Assembly (NCBI GenBank): GCA_037349105.1
Contig: JAYJMM010000119.1
Location: 5,653,001 to 5,717,000, forward strand
Source of the DNA: Limnomonas spitsbergensis
Taxonomy: Eukaryota; Chlorophyta; Chlorophyceae; Chlamydomonadales
Direction: 5' to 3'
DNA: 64,000 nucleotides
The notes under the pieces were generated by a model. The model was not told the origin of the DNA. It saw nothing but the letters and a program-made list of their open reading frames with translations, and made no database searches. Numbering within the stretch: the first letter of the stretch is position 1; each line of letters opens with the position of its first letter. A program made the translations under genes and the position numbers. Below, one piece after another: positions 46,301-53,700 of the stretch.

Positions 46301-46450
46301 TCAACAACGGCAGCCGATATATGCCGCACGGCCTCCTCATCAGCGGTCGCATGCGCCAGGGTAGAAGCCTTGCCAGCGATGCTACTGGCGGAACGTACAG
46401 AGGCGAGGGCGGCAGCAGCAGCTGGAGCACCCACTGGGGCCGAGAGGAGC
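31372..46450 (-). CDS. nucleoside phosphorylase / bark-storage-protein-like protein
   Basis: Exons in gene order: 46202-46450, 44213-44340, 43211-43382, 42213-42282, 40776-40871, 39907-40119, 38546-38791, 38377-38475, 36299-36411, 31372-31480; phases agree at every junction. The product shows the phosphorylase-superfamily core: AHFILANLKGRKVKDAAGTV, GKLMGEPVLVVTTGIGPSAA, RDAVYFGTSGWSPQPGGLLN, then GDVCISPFCVNW, SAEDMIAVAAMEGVGVSE, LLSRGAS and GYGYAIATGSSTILSL. The glycine-rich GIG...FGTSG core and the late MEG motif, expected at the nucleoside site, are present. Plant relatives cleave nucleosides or serve as storage proteins; catalysis is inferred. The 5' exons are uncertain, but an exon at 47628-47782 splices in frame to 46450, giving 549 aa with a membrane anchor. 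Introns are packed with exon-border copies. Confidence 0.8.
32376..36108 (-). repeat. 85-bp minisatellite, 44 units, with a 13-unit higher-order period
   Basis: Units start every 85 bp from 32376 to 36031 without a length change. Each contains ACCTGGCCTGGTGTAAGCTG, which is the reverse complement of the end and donor of coding exon 36299-36411. Variant units repeat every 1,105 bp (13 units): GACTAGAACG at 33381, 34486 and 35591; GACAAGCACG at 33041/34146/35251 and 33296/34401/35506. The array lies wholly in the last intron (31481-36298) of the phosphorylase-like gene. Confidence 0.97.
36109..36290. mobile_element. short insertion in the last minisatellite unit
   Basis: About 182 bp of unrelated sequence interrupts the unit between GACTAGC and the next GTAGCACGC. 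Its ends, GTAGACGCTCTTTGCCTC and GAGGCGAAACAAGTCGAC, are imperfect inverted repeats, and TAGC may be duplicated at the site. It looks like a small non-autonomous DNA transposon. Confidence 0.5.
36415..36530 (+). repeat. TTCAGG simple repeat
   Basis: Runs of TTCAGGTTTCAGATTTCAGG just upstream (gene sense) of exon 36299-36411. Confidence 0.9.
36770..36930 (-). repeat. dispersed GGCCGGTC family, copy 4 (reverse)
   Basis: CCTGCTGCTCGGG, GGAGGCCGGTCAAGGTTGGG and CCTGCCAAAGGTAG; shares a subfamily variant (GGTTGGGTCCCCATTGG) with 51060-51170. Confidence 0.75.
37205..37720 (+). repeat. tandem repeat with ATTGCAGCRCACCTGACTGC core
   Basis: The motif ATTGCAGCGCACCTGACTGC and relatives, each followed by a GACGAGTCATAAT-like sequence, occur six to seven times at irregular spacing. 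A MITE-like fragment lies at 37495-37575. Confidence 0.75.
37495..37575 (-). mobile_element. MITE-like CAGTGCTGTGC element, truncated copy 2
   Basis: GACTGAAACTCAGCTACGTA through TTGGCACAGCACTGG; the other end is missing. Confidence 0.6.
38033..38170 (-). mobile_element. MITE-like CAGTGCTGTGC element, copy 3
   Basis: GTAATTCAAAAATTGCGC on the left; CCGTAGGGACCGTAATTAGC then ACATTACTG on the right; in the intron after exon 38377-38475. Confidence 0.65.
38476..38545 (-). repeat. 70-bp intron formed by tandem duplication of exon sequence
   Basis: In gene sense the exon ends GGGGTCTCTGAG|GTGAGGGGGG and the intron ends GGGGTCTTTAAG|GTGAGGGGGG. Both sides carry ATGGA(A/G)GGGGT before and GCAGCGGTGGCT after. 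Donor and acceptor are therefore the two copies of one AGGT in a tandem repeat; splicing restores the frame between ...MEGVGVSE and VRGAAVALLSRG. Confidence 0.8.
38815..39235 (+). repeat. tandem repeat of about 60 bp, seven copies
   Basis: The unit carries CATTTAGTAACATTTAGCAG and GATTAGCCATTGGGGCATTA. It lies in the intron between exons 38546-38791 and 39907-40119. Confidence 0.9.
39229..39765 (-). repeat. copies of the end of exon 39907-40119
   Basis: ATGCACCGCTTGAAGTCCCC and ATGCACTGCTTGTA, reverse complements of the exon end (ACTACAAGCAGTGCATGGAG), recur near 39230, 39480 and 39740. A MITE-like copy (39553-39692) is inserted among them. Confidence 0.7.
39553..39692 (-). mobile_element. 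MITE-like CAGTGCTGTGC element, copy 4
   Basis: GCTGTGCAATTAGGCCGTAA on the left; GAAATCAGCGCAGCACTA on the right; interior GTGACTGAAACTCGGCTACG. Confidence 0.7.
39772..39840 (-). repeat. dispersed TTCGCTCTGCCTGGCC family, copy 2 (reverse)
   Basis: CACCCACAGCCTTTTGCGAA then AGGGCCAGGCAGAGCGAACC. Confidence 0.75.
40270..40350 (-). repeat. copy of the start of exon 39907-40119
   Basis: Reads CAG then ATCAAAAGCAACCTTGCCTT in gene sense, a close copy of the true exon start, about 200 bp upstream; a stop (TAG) follows within 50 bp. Confidence 0.75.
40880..41460 (+). repeat. purine-rich GGGAGGGG tract
   Basis: About 580 bp, mostly G and A on the plus strand, with dense G runs (for example 41350-41450) that could form G-quadruplexes. 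Open frames inside are low-complexity artefacts. Confidence 0.8.
41800..42045 (-). repeat. 47-bp tandem repeat, five copies
   Basis: The unit holds GCTTGCCTGCCACACAGGAG and CCCCGCACCTGCT. In gene sense GCAAGCAGAGCAGGTGCGG resembles the end of exon 42213-42282 (GCAAGCAGAGCAGCTGG), so the array probably grew from that border. Confidence 0.8.
42385..42640 (-). repeat. 33-bp tandem repeat derived from the start of exon 42213-42282
   Basis: Seven near-identical units of CATCACCGGTCTGTTCACAA plus 13 bp. In gene sense each keeps an acceptor-like AACAG followed by ACCGGTGATGTGTG, the counterpart of the real GCAG then GACTGGCGATGTGTG. A diverged copy lies near 42870-42900. Confidence 0.85.
43015..43190 (+). 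repeat. dispersed GGCCGGTC family, copy 5
   Basis: CACCAAAGGCCCGATCAGGA, GGACCGGCCTAGAACTCG and AGAGGCTGGAGTGAAGCTGA. Confidence 0.8.
43395..43640 (-). repeat. copies of the start of exon 43211-43382
   Basis: GGTATCGGCCCCTCA then GCCGCCATGTGCACA recurs about 125 bp upstream (43480-43530), with a further diverged copy near 43600. The 43490 copy still reads GIGPS...AAMCTL-like after CCGCAG. Confidence 0.8.
44010..44170 (+). repeat. dispersed GGCCGGTC family, copy 6
   Basis: TTCGGCAGGCCGCC, GACCGGCCTACGACTGGTGG and CCGGAGTGTAGCTAAATGTA. Confidence 0.8.
44355..45075 (+). repeat. 30-bp tandem repeat, about 24 units
   Basis: The unit reads AGGCTTAGGGTTCAGGATTT plus GAAYTAAACT. It sits directly upstream (gene sense) of exon 44213-44340, with single-base variants among units. 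Confidence 0.95.
45085..45315 (-). repeat. three copies of the start of exon 44213-44340
   Basis: AGGATGAAGTGCGCCTCAGA near 45097 matches the exon start (AAGATGAAGTGCGCCTCCGA); weaker copies are near 45180 and 45280. The 30-bp array separates the first of these from the true exon. Confidence 0.8.
45776..46195 (-). repeat. 57-bp tandem repeat, seven copies, from the end of exon 46202-46450
   Basis: Each unit has CCGAGAAGGTGCCCAGGCCA, matching the reverse complement of the exon end (CCGAGAAGGTGCCAGGGTCA). The true donor is GGGTAAGT; unit borders read CGGCTTAAGT. A 57-bp period keeps a 19-residue open frame on the plus strand, which is an artefact. Confidence 0.9.
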
Positions 46451-46654
46451 CTGTGGGAAGCATGTGGAGCATGTAGAGGTAGTAAGCATGTGGAGCATGT
46501 GGAGCATAAGGAACATGTAGAGGTGTTAAGCATGTGGAGGCATCAGAGCCAAATGAATGATTCATGTGTACGGACAAGCCTGCAGGTCATGATGACGACC
46601 TGTCCCACAGGTCCATGTCTAACATTCCTCCTCCGGATCAGTGATCATTTTTTA

Positions 46655-46800
46655 ATGACTCAGCTACGGTTCATGTCAGCTACACTCCGGCCTCTGGGCG
46701 GAAGCCCCGTTATGGCCAGCCATGCTGCTTTGGCCACCAGGTTTGGCCCCAATCAGGCCTTTGGTGGTCGCGGGGTTGTCTGCGTAAGGTGGAAAGCCGG
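46655..46800 (-). repeat. dispersed GGCCGGTC family, copy 7 (reverse)
   Basis: GTCAGCTACACTCCGGCCTC, GGCCAGCCATGCTGCTTTGG and GCGTAAGGTGGAAAGCCG. Confidence 0.8.
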
Positions 46801-46969
46801 AAAAAGAAACACCCAGAAAAAGAATCACTGCCGGAAAAAGAGCCGGAAAAGAGCCGGAAAAAGAAACACTGCTTCGGATGCATGGACACGGCAAACAAGG
46901 TCCTTGGTTCCTTGACTGCCGTGCTGTCCACCACGTGTGGCATGCCACAGTTCTTGTGGCTGGTACCCC

Positions 46970-47028
46970 CCCGGTTCGCTCTGCCTGGCCCTTTCGCAAA
47001 AGGCTGTGGGTGGTTGCGTTCATGTTGA
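46970..47028 (+). repeat. dispersed TTCGCTCTGCCTGGCC family, copy 3
   Basis: GGTTCGCTCTGCCTGGCCCT then GCAAAAGGCTGTGGGTGGTT. Confidence 0.75.
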
Positions 47029-47085
47029 AACAACCACAGGACGTGGCCCCAGAGGTCTTAGGAGTTGGCAATGGGCAGAAGGAGT

Positions 47086-47132
47086 TAACCTCCACATGTC
47101 CACTCTCTTGCGCGGTGGACATGTGGAGGTTA
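47086..47132. repeat. perfect 18-bp inverted repeat (hairpin)
   Basis: TAACCTCCACATGTCCAC (47086-47103) and its exact complement (47115-47132), with an 11-nt loop. No T-run follows, so it is not a simple terminator. Confidence 0.9.
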
Positions 47133-47275
47133 GCACGCTGACGGGCCTCAACTCCTTGTCTCGAACATGTCCATGCATGCACAGTCCATGCATGCAAACT
47201 TATGCATGCCAGTGAGACTAGGCTGTTTTTTTAACCAGGCGGAATGGTGGGGAGGGGCTCGTTGGCGTAACCGAT

Positions 47276-47782
47276 TCAGCTCGTGCGGACTTTGGATTCA
47301 TTGAAAGAGGCGCCCCATGCAGGCCATTGCATGGAATCGTAGATAGAGGCGCCCAGGCTGCCCATGCAGCAGGGCGGCAGGACGGCGATGATCGCCAGGT
47401 GGCCTGGTGTCTTTGACTTCCTGTCCACCCGGTGTGCTTTCAATTTAGGGATATAAACACTGATTAGCCATAACCAGGCGTACACCCTAGGTAACCATGT
47501 CAGGCAGGGTTGACGCCCGGGCATGGTAGTGGGAACTGCCGTCCTGGAAGCCAGCGCTAGGACACCTTGGCCGGGCATCAGCGCAAGCTACTGCATGAGG
47601 AGCTGCATCAGGTGTCGCATGGCTCACCTGTTGAAGAGTGCTGGCTCGACATTCAGGGCGGTGGCAAGCGCGATCATTGTCGCGATGACGCCCAGCGTGC
47701 AGCCGAGCAGCACCCGACCGCAACCCCGCCTGCCGGCCCGAGTGGACGGGTCCACCTCCTCCGCAATAAGCCGTTCATCCAT
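47276..47782 (-). CDS. small two-helix membrane protein, or 5' exons of the phosphorylase-like gene
   Basis: Exon 47628-47782 begins ATG (MDERLIAEEVDPSTRAGRRG), contains a hydrophobic segment VLLGCTLGVIATMIALATAL and ends at a good donor (CAACAG|GTGAGC), phase 2. Exon 47276-47420 (acceptor GGTGGACAG) continues KSKTPGHLAIIAVLPPCCMG ... SFNESKVRTS to a TGA, giving 99 aa with a second hydrophobic stretch. The first exon also splices in frame to 46450 of the downstream phosphorylase-like gene, which would give that enzyme an N-terminal signal anchor. HLAIIAVLP could even be the first strand of that fold, but no phase-2 donor was found before the TGA. Possible readings are a separate small gene, an alternative terminal exon, or an imperfect model. 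Confidence 0.5.
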
Positions 47783-48250
47783 GATGCTCAATACGATGCA
47801 ACGTTCAGGGCAGATTGGACACCGGCGGAGCTCCAAGCGTCTTTATGATTGCTGCACGTGTGTGTATGACGATGTGTACCTACCCTGGTCGTACGGCTCA
47901 GCACTCACCAGTCAACAGGGACACTCTCCAACCACGTGAATCCGCACTTCGTGTCCACACTTCCTCCTGGAGTTGCATCCATTTAGGGGGGATTGGAGGT
48001 GTGGACCTGAATTTCCGGCCTCAAAGCCACCAGTTGACCTGCCTGGAACTGAATTTCTGAGGTCTTCACTGCAAAGCGGACTGAGTGCGTTGGAATGAGG
48101 GTATCCTGGAAAGGTGCCACAGGTCGCTCATCCTTATGGCATAACGCAGCTTGTCCAATGTCGGTGACTTCAGCTTGAGTTGAATGCTGCACCAGTCCTT
48201 GGTGGCTCCAGGCCCGTGTGCAGCCACGCCATTGCGACCAGACATCGCTC

Positions 48251-48499
48251 TTATTTATCAGCGGGCGTGGCCTTGGCAGCGGGCGCATGCCTTGCAATGG
48301 GCACGGCTGTTGCAGCAAGGGGGGTAGTACCGGCTCCTTCTGAATCCCCGGAATCGGTGGATTCATCAACATCTTCTTCCTCATCCTCCTCCACCACCTC
48401 CTCCTCATCCTCCAAAACAACCACATCCTCCTCCTCCACCGCTTCTTCATCGAGAATGTCACGATAGCGACCTGGAGGTCTCCTCAGGCGTGGAGACAT
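48251..48499 (-). CDS. small acidic protein, hypothetical
   Basis: 82 aa from ATG at 48499: a basic start (MSPRLRRPPGRYRDILDEEA), a long Glu/Asp run, then an Ala/Pro tail. No family is recognised. A second, longer open frame on the same strand overlaps its 3' end and continues to 47983 with ordinary-looking sequence (HSVRFAVKTSEIQFQAGQLV). A 40-bp GT...AG intron (GTACTACC...TTGCAAG) or a frameshift would join them. The gene sits between repeats and upstream of a copy of a 350-bp element, so it may be non-functional. Confidence 0.35.
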   Translation of the reverse strand: MSPRLRRPPGRYRDILDEEAVEEEDVVVLEDEEEVVEEDEEEDVDESTDSGDSEGAGTTPLAATAVPIARHAPAAKATPADK

Positions 48500-48544
48500 C
48501 GTGAGGACGTGTGCACCCGAGAAACAAATATCTATGAAATTGCG

Positions 48545-48895
48545 CGGCGCGCCAAAACAGCGATAATACCGTAAAAAAAAAAAAAAAAAACCAGACAGGG
48601 CCCGCGCACTCACCCCAGAAAATAATTTAAATTTTCGGCGCGCTGCAAACAACAATTTGAAAACGGCCGAGCAGCGGCAAAAGTTTTGCTAATCACTTAT
48701 TTAACGCCGCGCATCAGGTAAAATAACTTTTAATTCACCTGGCTGACACTCCACGCAGCGGGGCACCTGGCTGGGCACCCGCTGGCTGACATTCCGTGTA
48801 GCGGTGATTTTAATATCAGCGCGCACCCAGGTCCGCGCACCCCAATCATTAATTAATTTTGAGATAAGCCTACCCGGTTTTACTGTACATAGCTA
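48545..48895 (+). repeat. dispersed GC/AT mosaic repeat of about 350 bp, copy 1
   Basis: Shares AACGCCGCGCATCAG, GCTGACACTCC, CGCACCCCAAT and ATTAATTAATTTTGAG in order with 56742-57020. The left part includes CCGCGCACTCACCCCAGAAA and a run of 18 A. Confidence 0.85.
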
Positions 48896-49204
48896 ATCCC
48901 CTAGTCGACGAGTTTCACTTTCATGTTTCTCGATTCGCACTTCATAACAGGGTTTCATTGAAACTGAAACCCGCTACAAAAAGAAAGCTGGCACTGCGTT
49001 TCTTTACAATTGCTTGCATCATGCTCTGTCGAAAGCATTTTCGCTGGCACCATACCCTGCTCATTTAAGTTCGTGCTGCCATTCCCCTACCAGAAGCTTT
49101 ATGGGAGAGAAGGGCAAAAGATGGCTCATACCGAAAGAGCGTTGAGGACTTTTGGCAGGGTATCTCGGTTTCTGAAAGAAGCAAACTTTTTTTTGAGGAG
49201 CTTG

Positions 49205-49515
49205 GAGCCTTGGACCACCCCCCTTCCTTGTTTGGCATGCGGTGATTGGGTACATTACAGGGGGAGTTGGAAAGCTCTGACCCTGACCTAGGCAGTGAGA
49301 TCTTCATATCATGCAATTTTCTCGGGATTTAGATATTATTTCATAATAAGCTTTTGTGAAATCTACGAAATCCTCATTGTTCGGCTTTCTGTACCCCAGA
49401 TATCGTTGGGCCCAAAAGCCTTTTAAGGCCAGATATGGAAAGCTCTCGCCAAGCTCTATAATTTTCGAGGGTGGGGTGTTTCATTTTTTTTGCCCCCCCC
49501 TCGAGCCCTGATATA
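49205..49515 (+). repeat. dispersed AT-rich repeat of about 340 bp, copy 2
   Basis: See AATAAGCTTTTGTGAAATCT at 49346; about 80% like 25325-25665 by eye, with small indels. Confidence 0.85.
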
Positions 49516-49699
49516 GAAAACTCATAATTCCAGAGTCTGACGGAAAGAGGTTGGGAGGCGGCAGAGACCTCAGCCCAACAACCAGCATCTCAGCCTAACC
49601 AGGTAGGTATACCGGTAGTGGGGCAGAGGAACCATCGGGTTATTTCAGTTGTCCTCCCCCTTCCCCATTGTCCTCTCTCAATTAGACAGGTGGGCGCCC

Positions 49700-49990
49700 C
49701 TGCACCATTTGAGCAGGGCCCGGAGGCGAATGACGTTACAGGACCCAAAAGTGTGACGTCATTAACCATTTGAACAGGGCCCAGAGGCGAATGATGTTAC
49801 AGGACCCAGAAGTGTGACGTCATTAACCATTTGAGCAGGGCCCAGAGGCGAATGACGTTACAGGACCCAGAGGTGTAACGTCATGAACCATTTGAGCAGG
49901 ACCCAGAGGTGTAACACTGAACAATGACCCTTTAGTTCGGCGCCCATGCGGCCGAGCCTTTTTGAGCAGGGCCCAGAGGTGTACCGTCAC
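49700..49990 (+). repeat. 61-bp tandem repeat of the GGGCCCAGAGG family
   Basis: Units begin CATTTGAGCAGGGCCC at 49706, 49767, 49828 and 49889 and include GTGTGACGTCATTAAC, which contains the palindrome TGACGTCA. Solo relatives are near 50440 and 51520. Confidence 0.85.
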
Positions 49991-50594
49991 TGACACAGAA
50001 CAAAAACGGGTCGGTCTATTGCACAGGATTGACATGCCGATGGCACATAGGTCTGCGAAGAAACACGTCTTCGGCACATTCATGAACCGACTGCATCTTT
50101 TTGTCCTACCTAGCTTGGCTACGGGTGGAAGGCGGAAGGAAACTCCAGGGGACTCAAAAGTGTATCGTTGGTGCCGCACTGGCGCCAGGTGTCCGAGTCA
50201 GCTTCCTTTTGAATACCGTTACAATCCATGACGGGTGCGAATCTCACTGACGTTACATCTCTGGGCCCTGCTAAAAAATGTATCAACCATGATGCTCCGA
50301 TGCCCTTGAGACGACCCTTAATTCACATTTACAATCACACACTGTCTTCGCCCTCCCACCCTGGGTGCCCAGGCTACATATCGACGATGCAGCGCCATAC
50401 TAGTACATTATACTTATTGCCCCACGCGGCTGAGCATTCAGCAGGGCCCAGCGGGAACGCACCGTTGCTAACTTATGCCTTCCTTATTGCCACCAAGGCG
50501 CTGGCCATATCCAACGCATCTATGCAGAGGCCACCCGGGATGAAGCAGCACACTCAACATCCACATTGCCCTAGGCCATGTCCTCTGCTACCTC

Positions 50595-50715
50595 TGCCAC
50601 GTCCTCCACCAATGGGTGCGAGCTGCCTCCAGGCACTCCGGAAGGGAGGGCAGGGCGCTGCAGTATCCTGATTGCCAATCAGAGGCCCTGCCTGAGAATC
50701 CTACTGCTAGCAGTG
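50595..50715 (-). repeat. copy of the last sorting-nexin exon end
   Basis: GCTGGAGGCGGCTCGCACCC inside the last exon recurs 100 bp downstream as CTGGAGGCAGCTCGCACCC, followed by TTGGTGGAGGACGTGG. Confidence 0.75.
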
Positions 50716-53700
50716 CTACGTCCTCCCTCCCTGGGTGCGAGCCGCCTCCAGCTCAGCAGCGGTGGCCCCCAGCTCTGCACCCGCCTGTAGCCAAACCTCC
50801 AACATGCGCTCAGAGCTGGCCGCTTGCGCTGCAGCATACATCTGCGGAGAAGCAAGGCTACAGTGAGTGTATTTTGAATCGCAATCAGACGCTGCTGGTT
50901 ACTTCAGTGAGTGTATATAAATTGCATGCTTCAGCATCCCCAGCTGTATTTGAATCAGCGTAGGTCAGCGAGTGTATTTGAATCACACTCAGACGTTGCA
51001 TGGTGGAGCATACTTCAGCTACACTCATCATACCGATGCTGCATTACGACGGAGGGTCTTGAGGCAGCGAGCCCTGCTGTTTTGACGGACCACCGACCTT
51101 AGGCCGGTCAAGGTTGGGTCCCCATTGGCTCAGTGGTGGCCGCCCGACGGCCCATAAAGGTAGTCTGGCGCATACTAAAATGAACATCATAACTGCCAAG
51201 CAAGCGCCATTGTTTCTTTTCCAGGCAATATATCCACCTTTTGCAGTCAGCCCCACAGCCGCCAAAGGCCCGATTGAGACCACACCTAGACCGGCCTACG
51301 GCTGGCGGCCCAAGCAGCAGGGCTGATCACAAATGGGGACTCTGGCCGGAAGCCGGAGTGTAGCTGACATGAAGCTGAGTCACGAAAAAAGAAACACAGG
51401 CATGCGCGGTCACCTGGACTTGTCAGCAGGGGTGCCCTTGCTTCTAATACACCCATCCCTGTTCCTTTCCTTTCTCCTGTTGCCTTAAGTTTATTTTCCT
51501 CCCGACCAGACAGTCGGGCACCCATGCGGCCGAGCCCTAGCATGGCCCAGAGGTGTTATGTAATTGACATACCGTACACGCCCACCGAGATCGTTCAAAA
51601 CATGTTTTGATTGCTAGGTACCGGGGGTGCGAAATTATGCCTCTCAAATCCTCCCCCTCCTGCTATCCTCCTGCCCCCTCTACCAGTACCTTGAGCATGT
51701 GTGTAAAGTCGACACGCATCTCACGCTGCAACCGAGCAAGCTCCTGCACAAAAGCATTCAAGCATGGAATCGGTGACTTGCGACATGGGAGCATGTAATT
51801 GTGTACAAATAAAAAGCGGCACATCTAAATTTAATTTGATTTGGAAAAAAAGTGCTATTCTTCAAAAAAGACCGTCAAACAACAAACGCGTTCAAATTTT
51901 ACTTAGAATTTTAAAAGGAAAATGTGCATCTCGCGCTGCAACCGAGCAAACTCCTGCATCAGAGCATTGGAACGTCAGGGTAATCGGAAAGTTGGCATTC
52001 GAATATGGCATTAGGCATGGCATTGGAAGTTTGGACCATTGGAGCTCTGGAGCAGCTTTGTAATCTGGTAGCCATGTACCATAGCCTCTGGGCGGCTTCC
52101 TTAACCCACGCATTTTTTTTTGCGCATCTGTTTATAATCTGATGAGATCCTCAACAGTGGCATCGAGCCAACAAACCGTGGACATTGGAGCGTTGGAGCA
52201 ACAAGCAAAAAACATTGGGGCATCACATTCAGTGCCATGCAGTTGCGCCGTAATTCAGGAATGTTGGAAGCAGTTTCAGTCCCTCACCGGTGAAAGTAGC
52301 TGAATTCGCCTTGAAATTACGGAGACTGGACCTCAAAACAATTCAGCGACCGTAAGGACCGTAATCGGCACGGCACTAATCACAAAACAACACAAGGTGT
52401 AGTTTTGCATCGGTGTGCGGTCCATCGCATTGAATGCCACAACACGATACAAACGGCGCATCCAACACACTCCACAATCTAACGCCTATCATGAGGCTCT
52501 CCTCAGCAACGACTGAAGCATACATATCAAAAGCTCTCCCCAGAAACGAGAGGCATGAGGCATACGTAGCGATTCCAGGCGCAAACGCTGCCCGTGCTCC
52601 CCCACCTGCAGGTTGGCTGCCTTGATACGCTCGTACTCTGCCTTGGCGGCAACGATGCTCATCTCCAGGCGGGCCACATCTGACCGCAGCTCCTCACCCC
52701 TCCGCGCGCGCCCCGCGTCTCCCCCACCCAGCACGCCTGACCTAGCCGCCTGAAGAGCAGCAGCAAATAGCAGACCATGGGCCCTCAAAGGAACATAAGC
52801 GATAGGCCCTCCCCCCCCACACACATCAGCAGCAGCACGCCTGACCTAGCCGCCTGAAGAGCAGCAGCAAATAGCAGACCATGGGCCCTCAAAGGAACAT
52901 AAGCAATAGGCCCTCCCCCCCCACACACATCAGCAGCAGCACGCCCGACCCAGCCGCCTACAGAGCAGCAGCAAATAGCAGACAATGGGTCCTCACCGTC
53001 ACATCAGCAACAAGACCCACCCCTCCCCACACACACATCACCAGCAGCATGCCCGACCCAGCCGCCTGCAGAGCAGCAGCCAATAGCAGGCAATATTCCT
53101 CCCCACAGCAGTTTCAGCGATAGGCCTCCCCTCCCCACAGCACCAGTGCTCCCCTCCCCAGTAGCAGTAGCCGTGGGCCATCCATAAGGACGGTGCTCGT
53201 GCCCCCCTCCCTACAAAAAGGAGCAGAGGTCATGGGCCTCCCACTGCAGCAGCAGGAACAGGGATGCACGCATCCCCTCCCCTTCTAGCAATGGGCCTCC
53301 CACTGCAGCAGCAGGAACAGGGATGCACGCATCCCCTCCCCTTCTAGCAATGGGCCTCCCACTGCAGTAGCAGGAACAGGGATGCGCCCATCCCCTCCCC
53401 TTCTAGCAATGGGCCTCCCACTGCAGTAGCAGGAACAGGGATGCGCCCATCCCCTCCCCTTCTAGCAATGGGCCTCCCACTGCAGTAGCAGGAACAGCGA
53501 TGCGCCCATCCCCTCCCCTTCTAGCAATGGGCCTCCGACTGCAGGAGCAGGAACAGGAATGGGCCTATCCCCTCCCCTTCCAGCAATGGGCCTATCCCCT
53601 CCCCTTCCAGCAATGGGCCTCTCACTGCAGTAGCAGGAACAGCGATGCGCACATCCCCTGCATTAGCAGCAGCGTGGCCCACCCACACATCAGCAGACGA

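Noticed and set aside
45611..46915. Long plus-strand open frame of 434 codons
   Set aside because: Its core is the 57-bp tandem repeat (a multiple of three keeps it open); it is antisense to a supported exon and has no domain.
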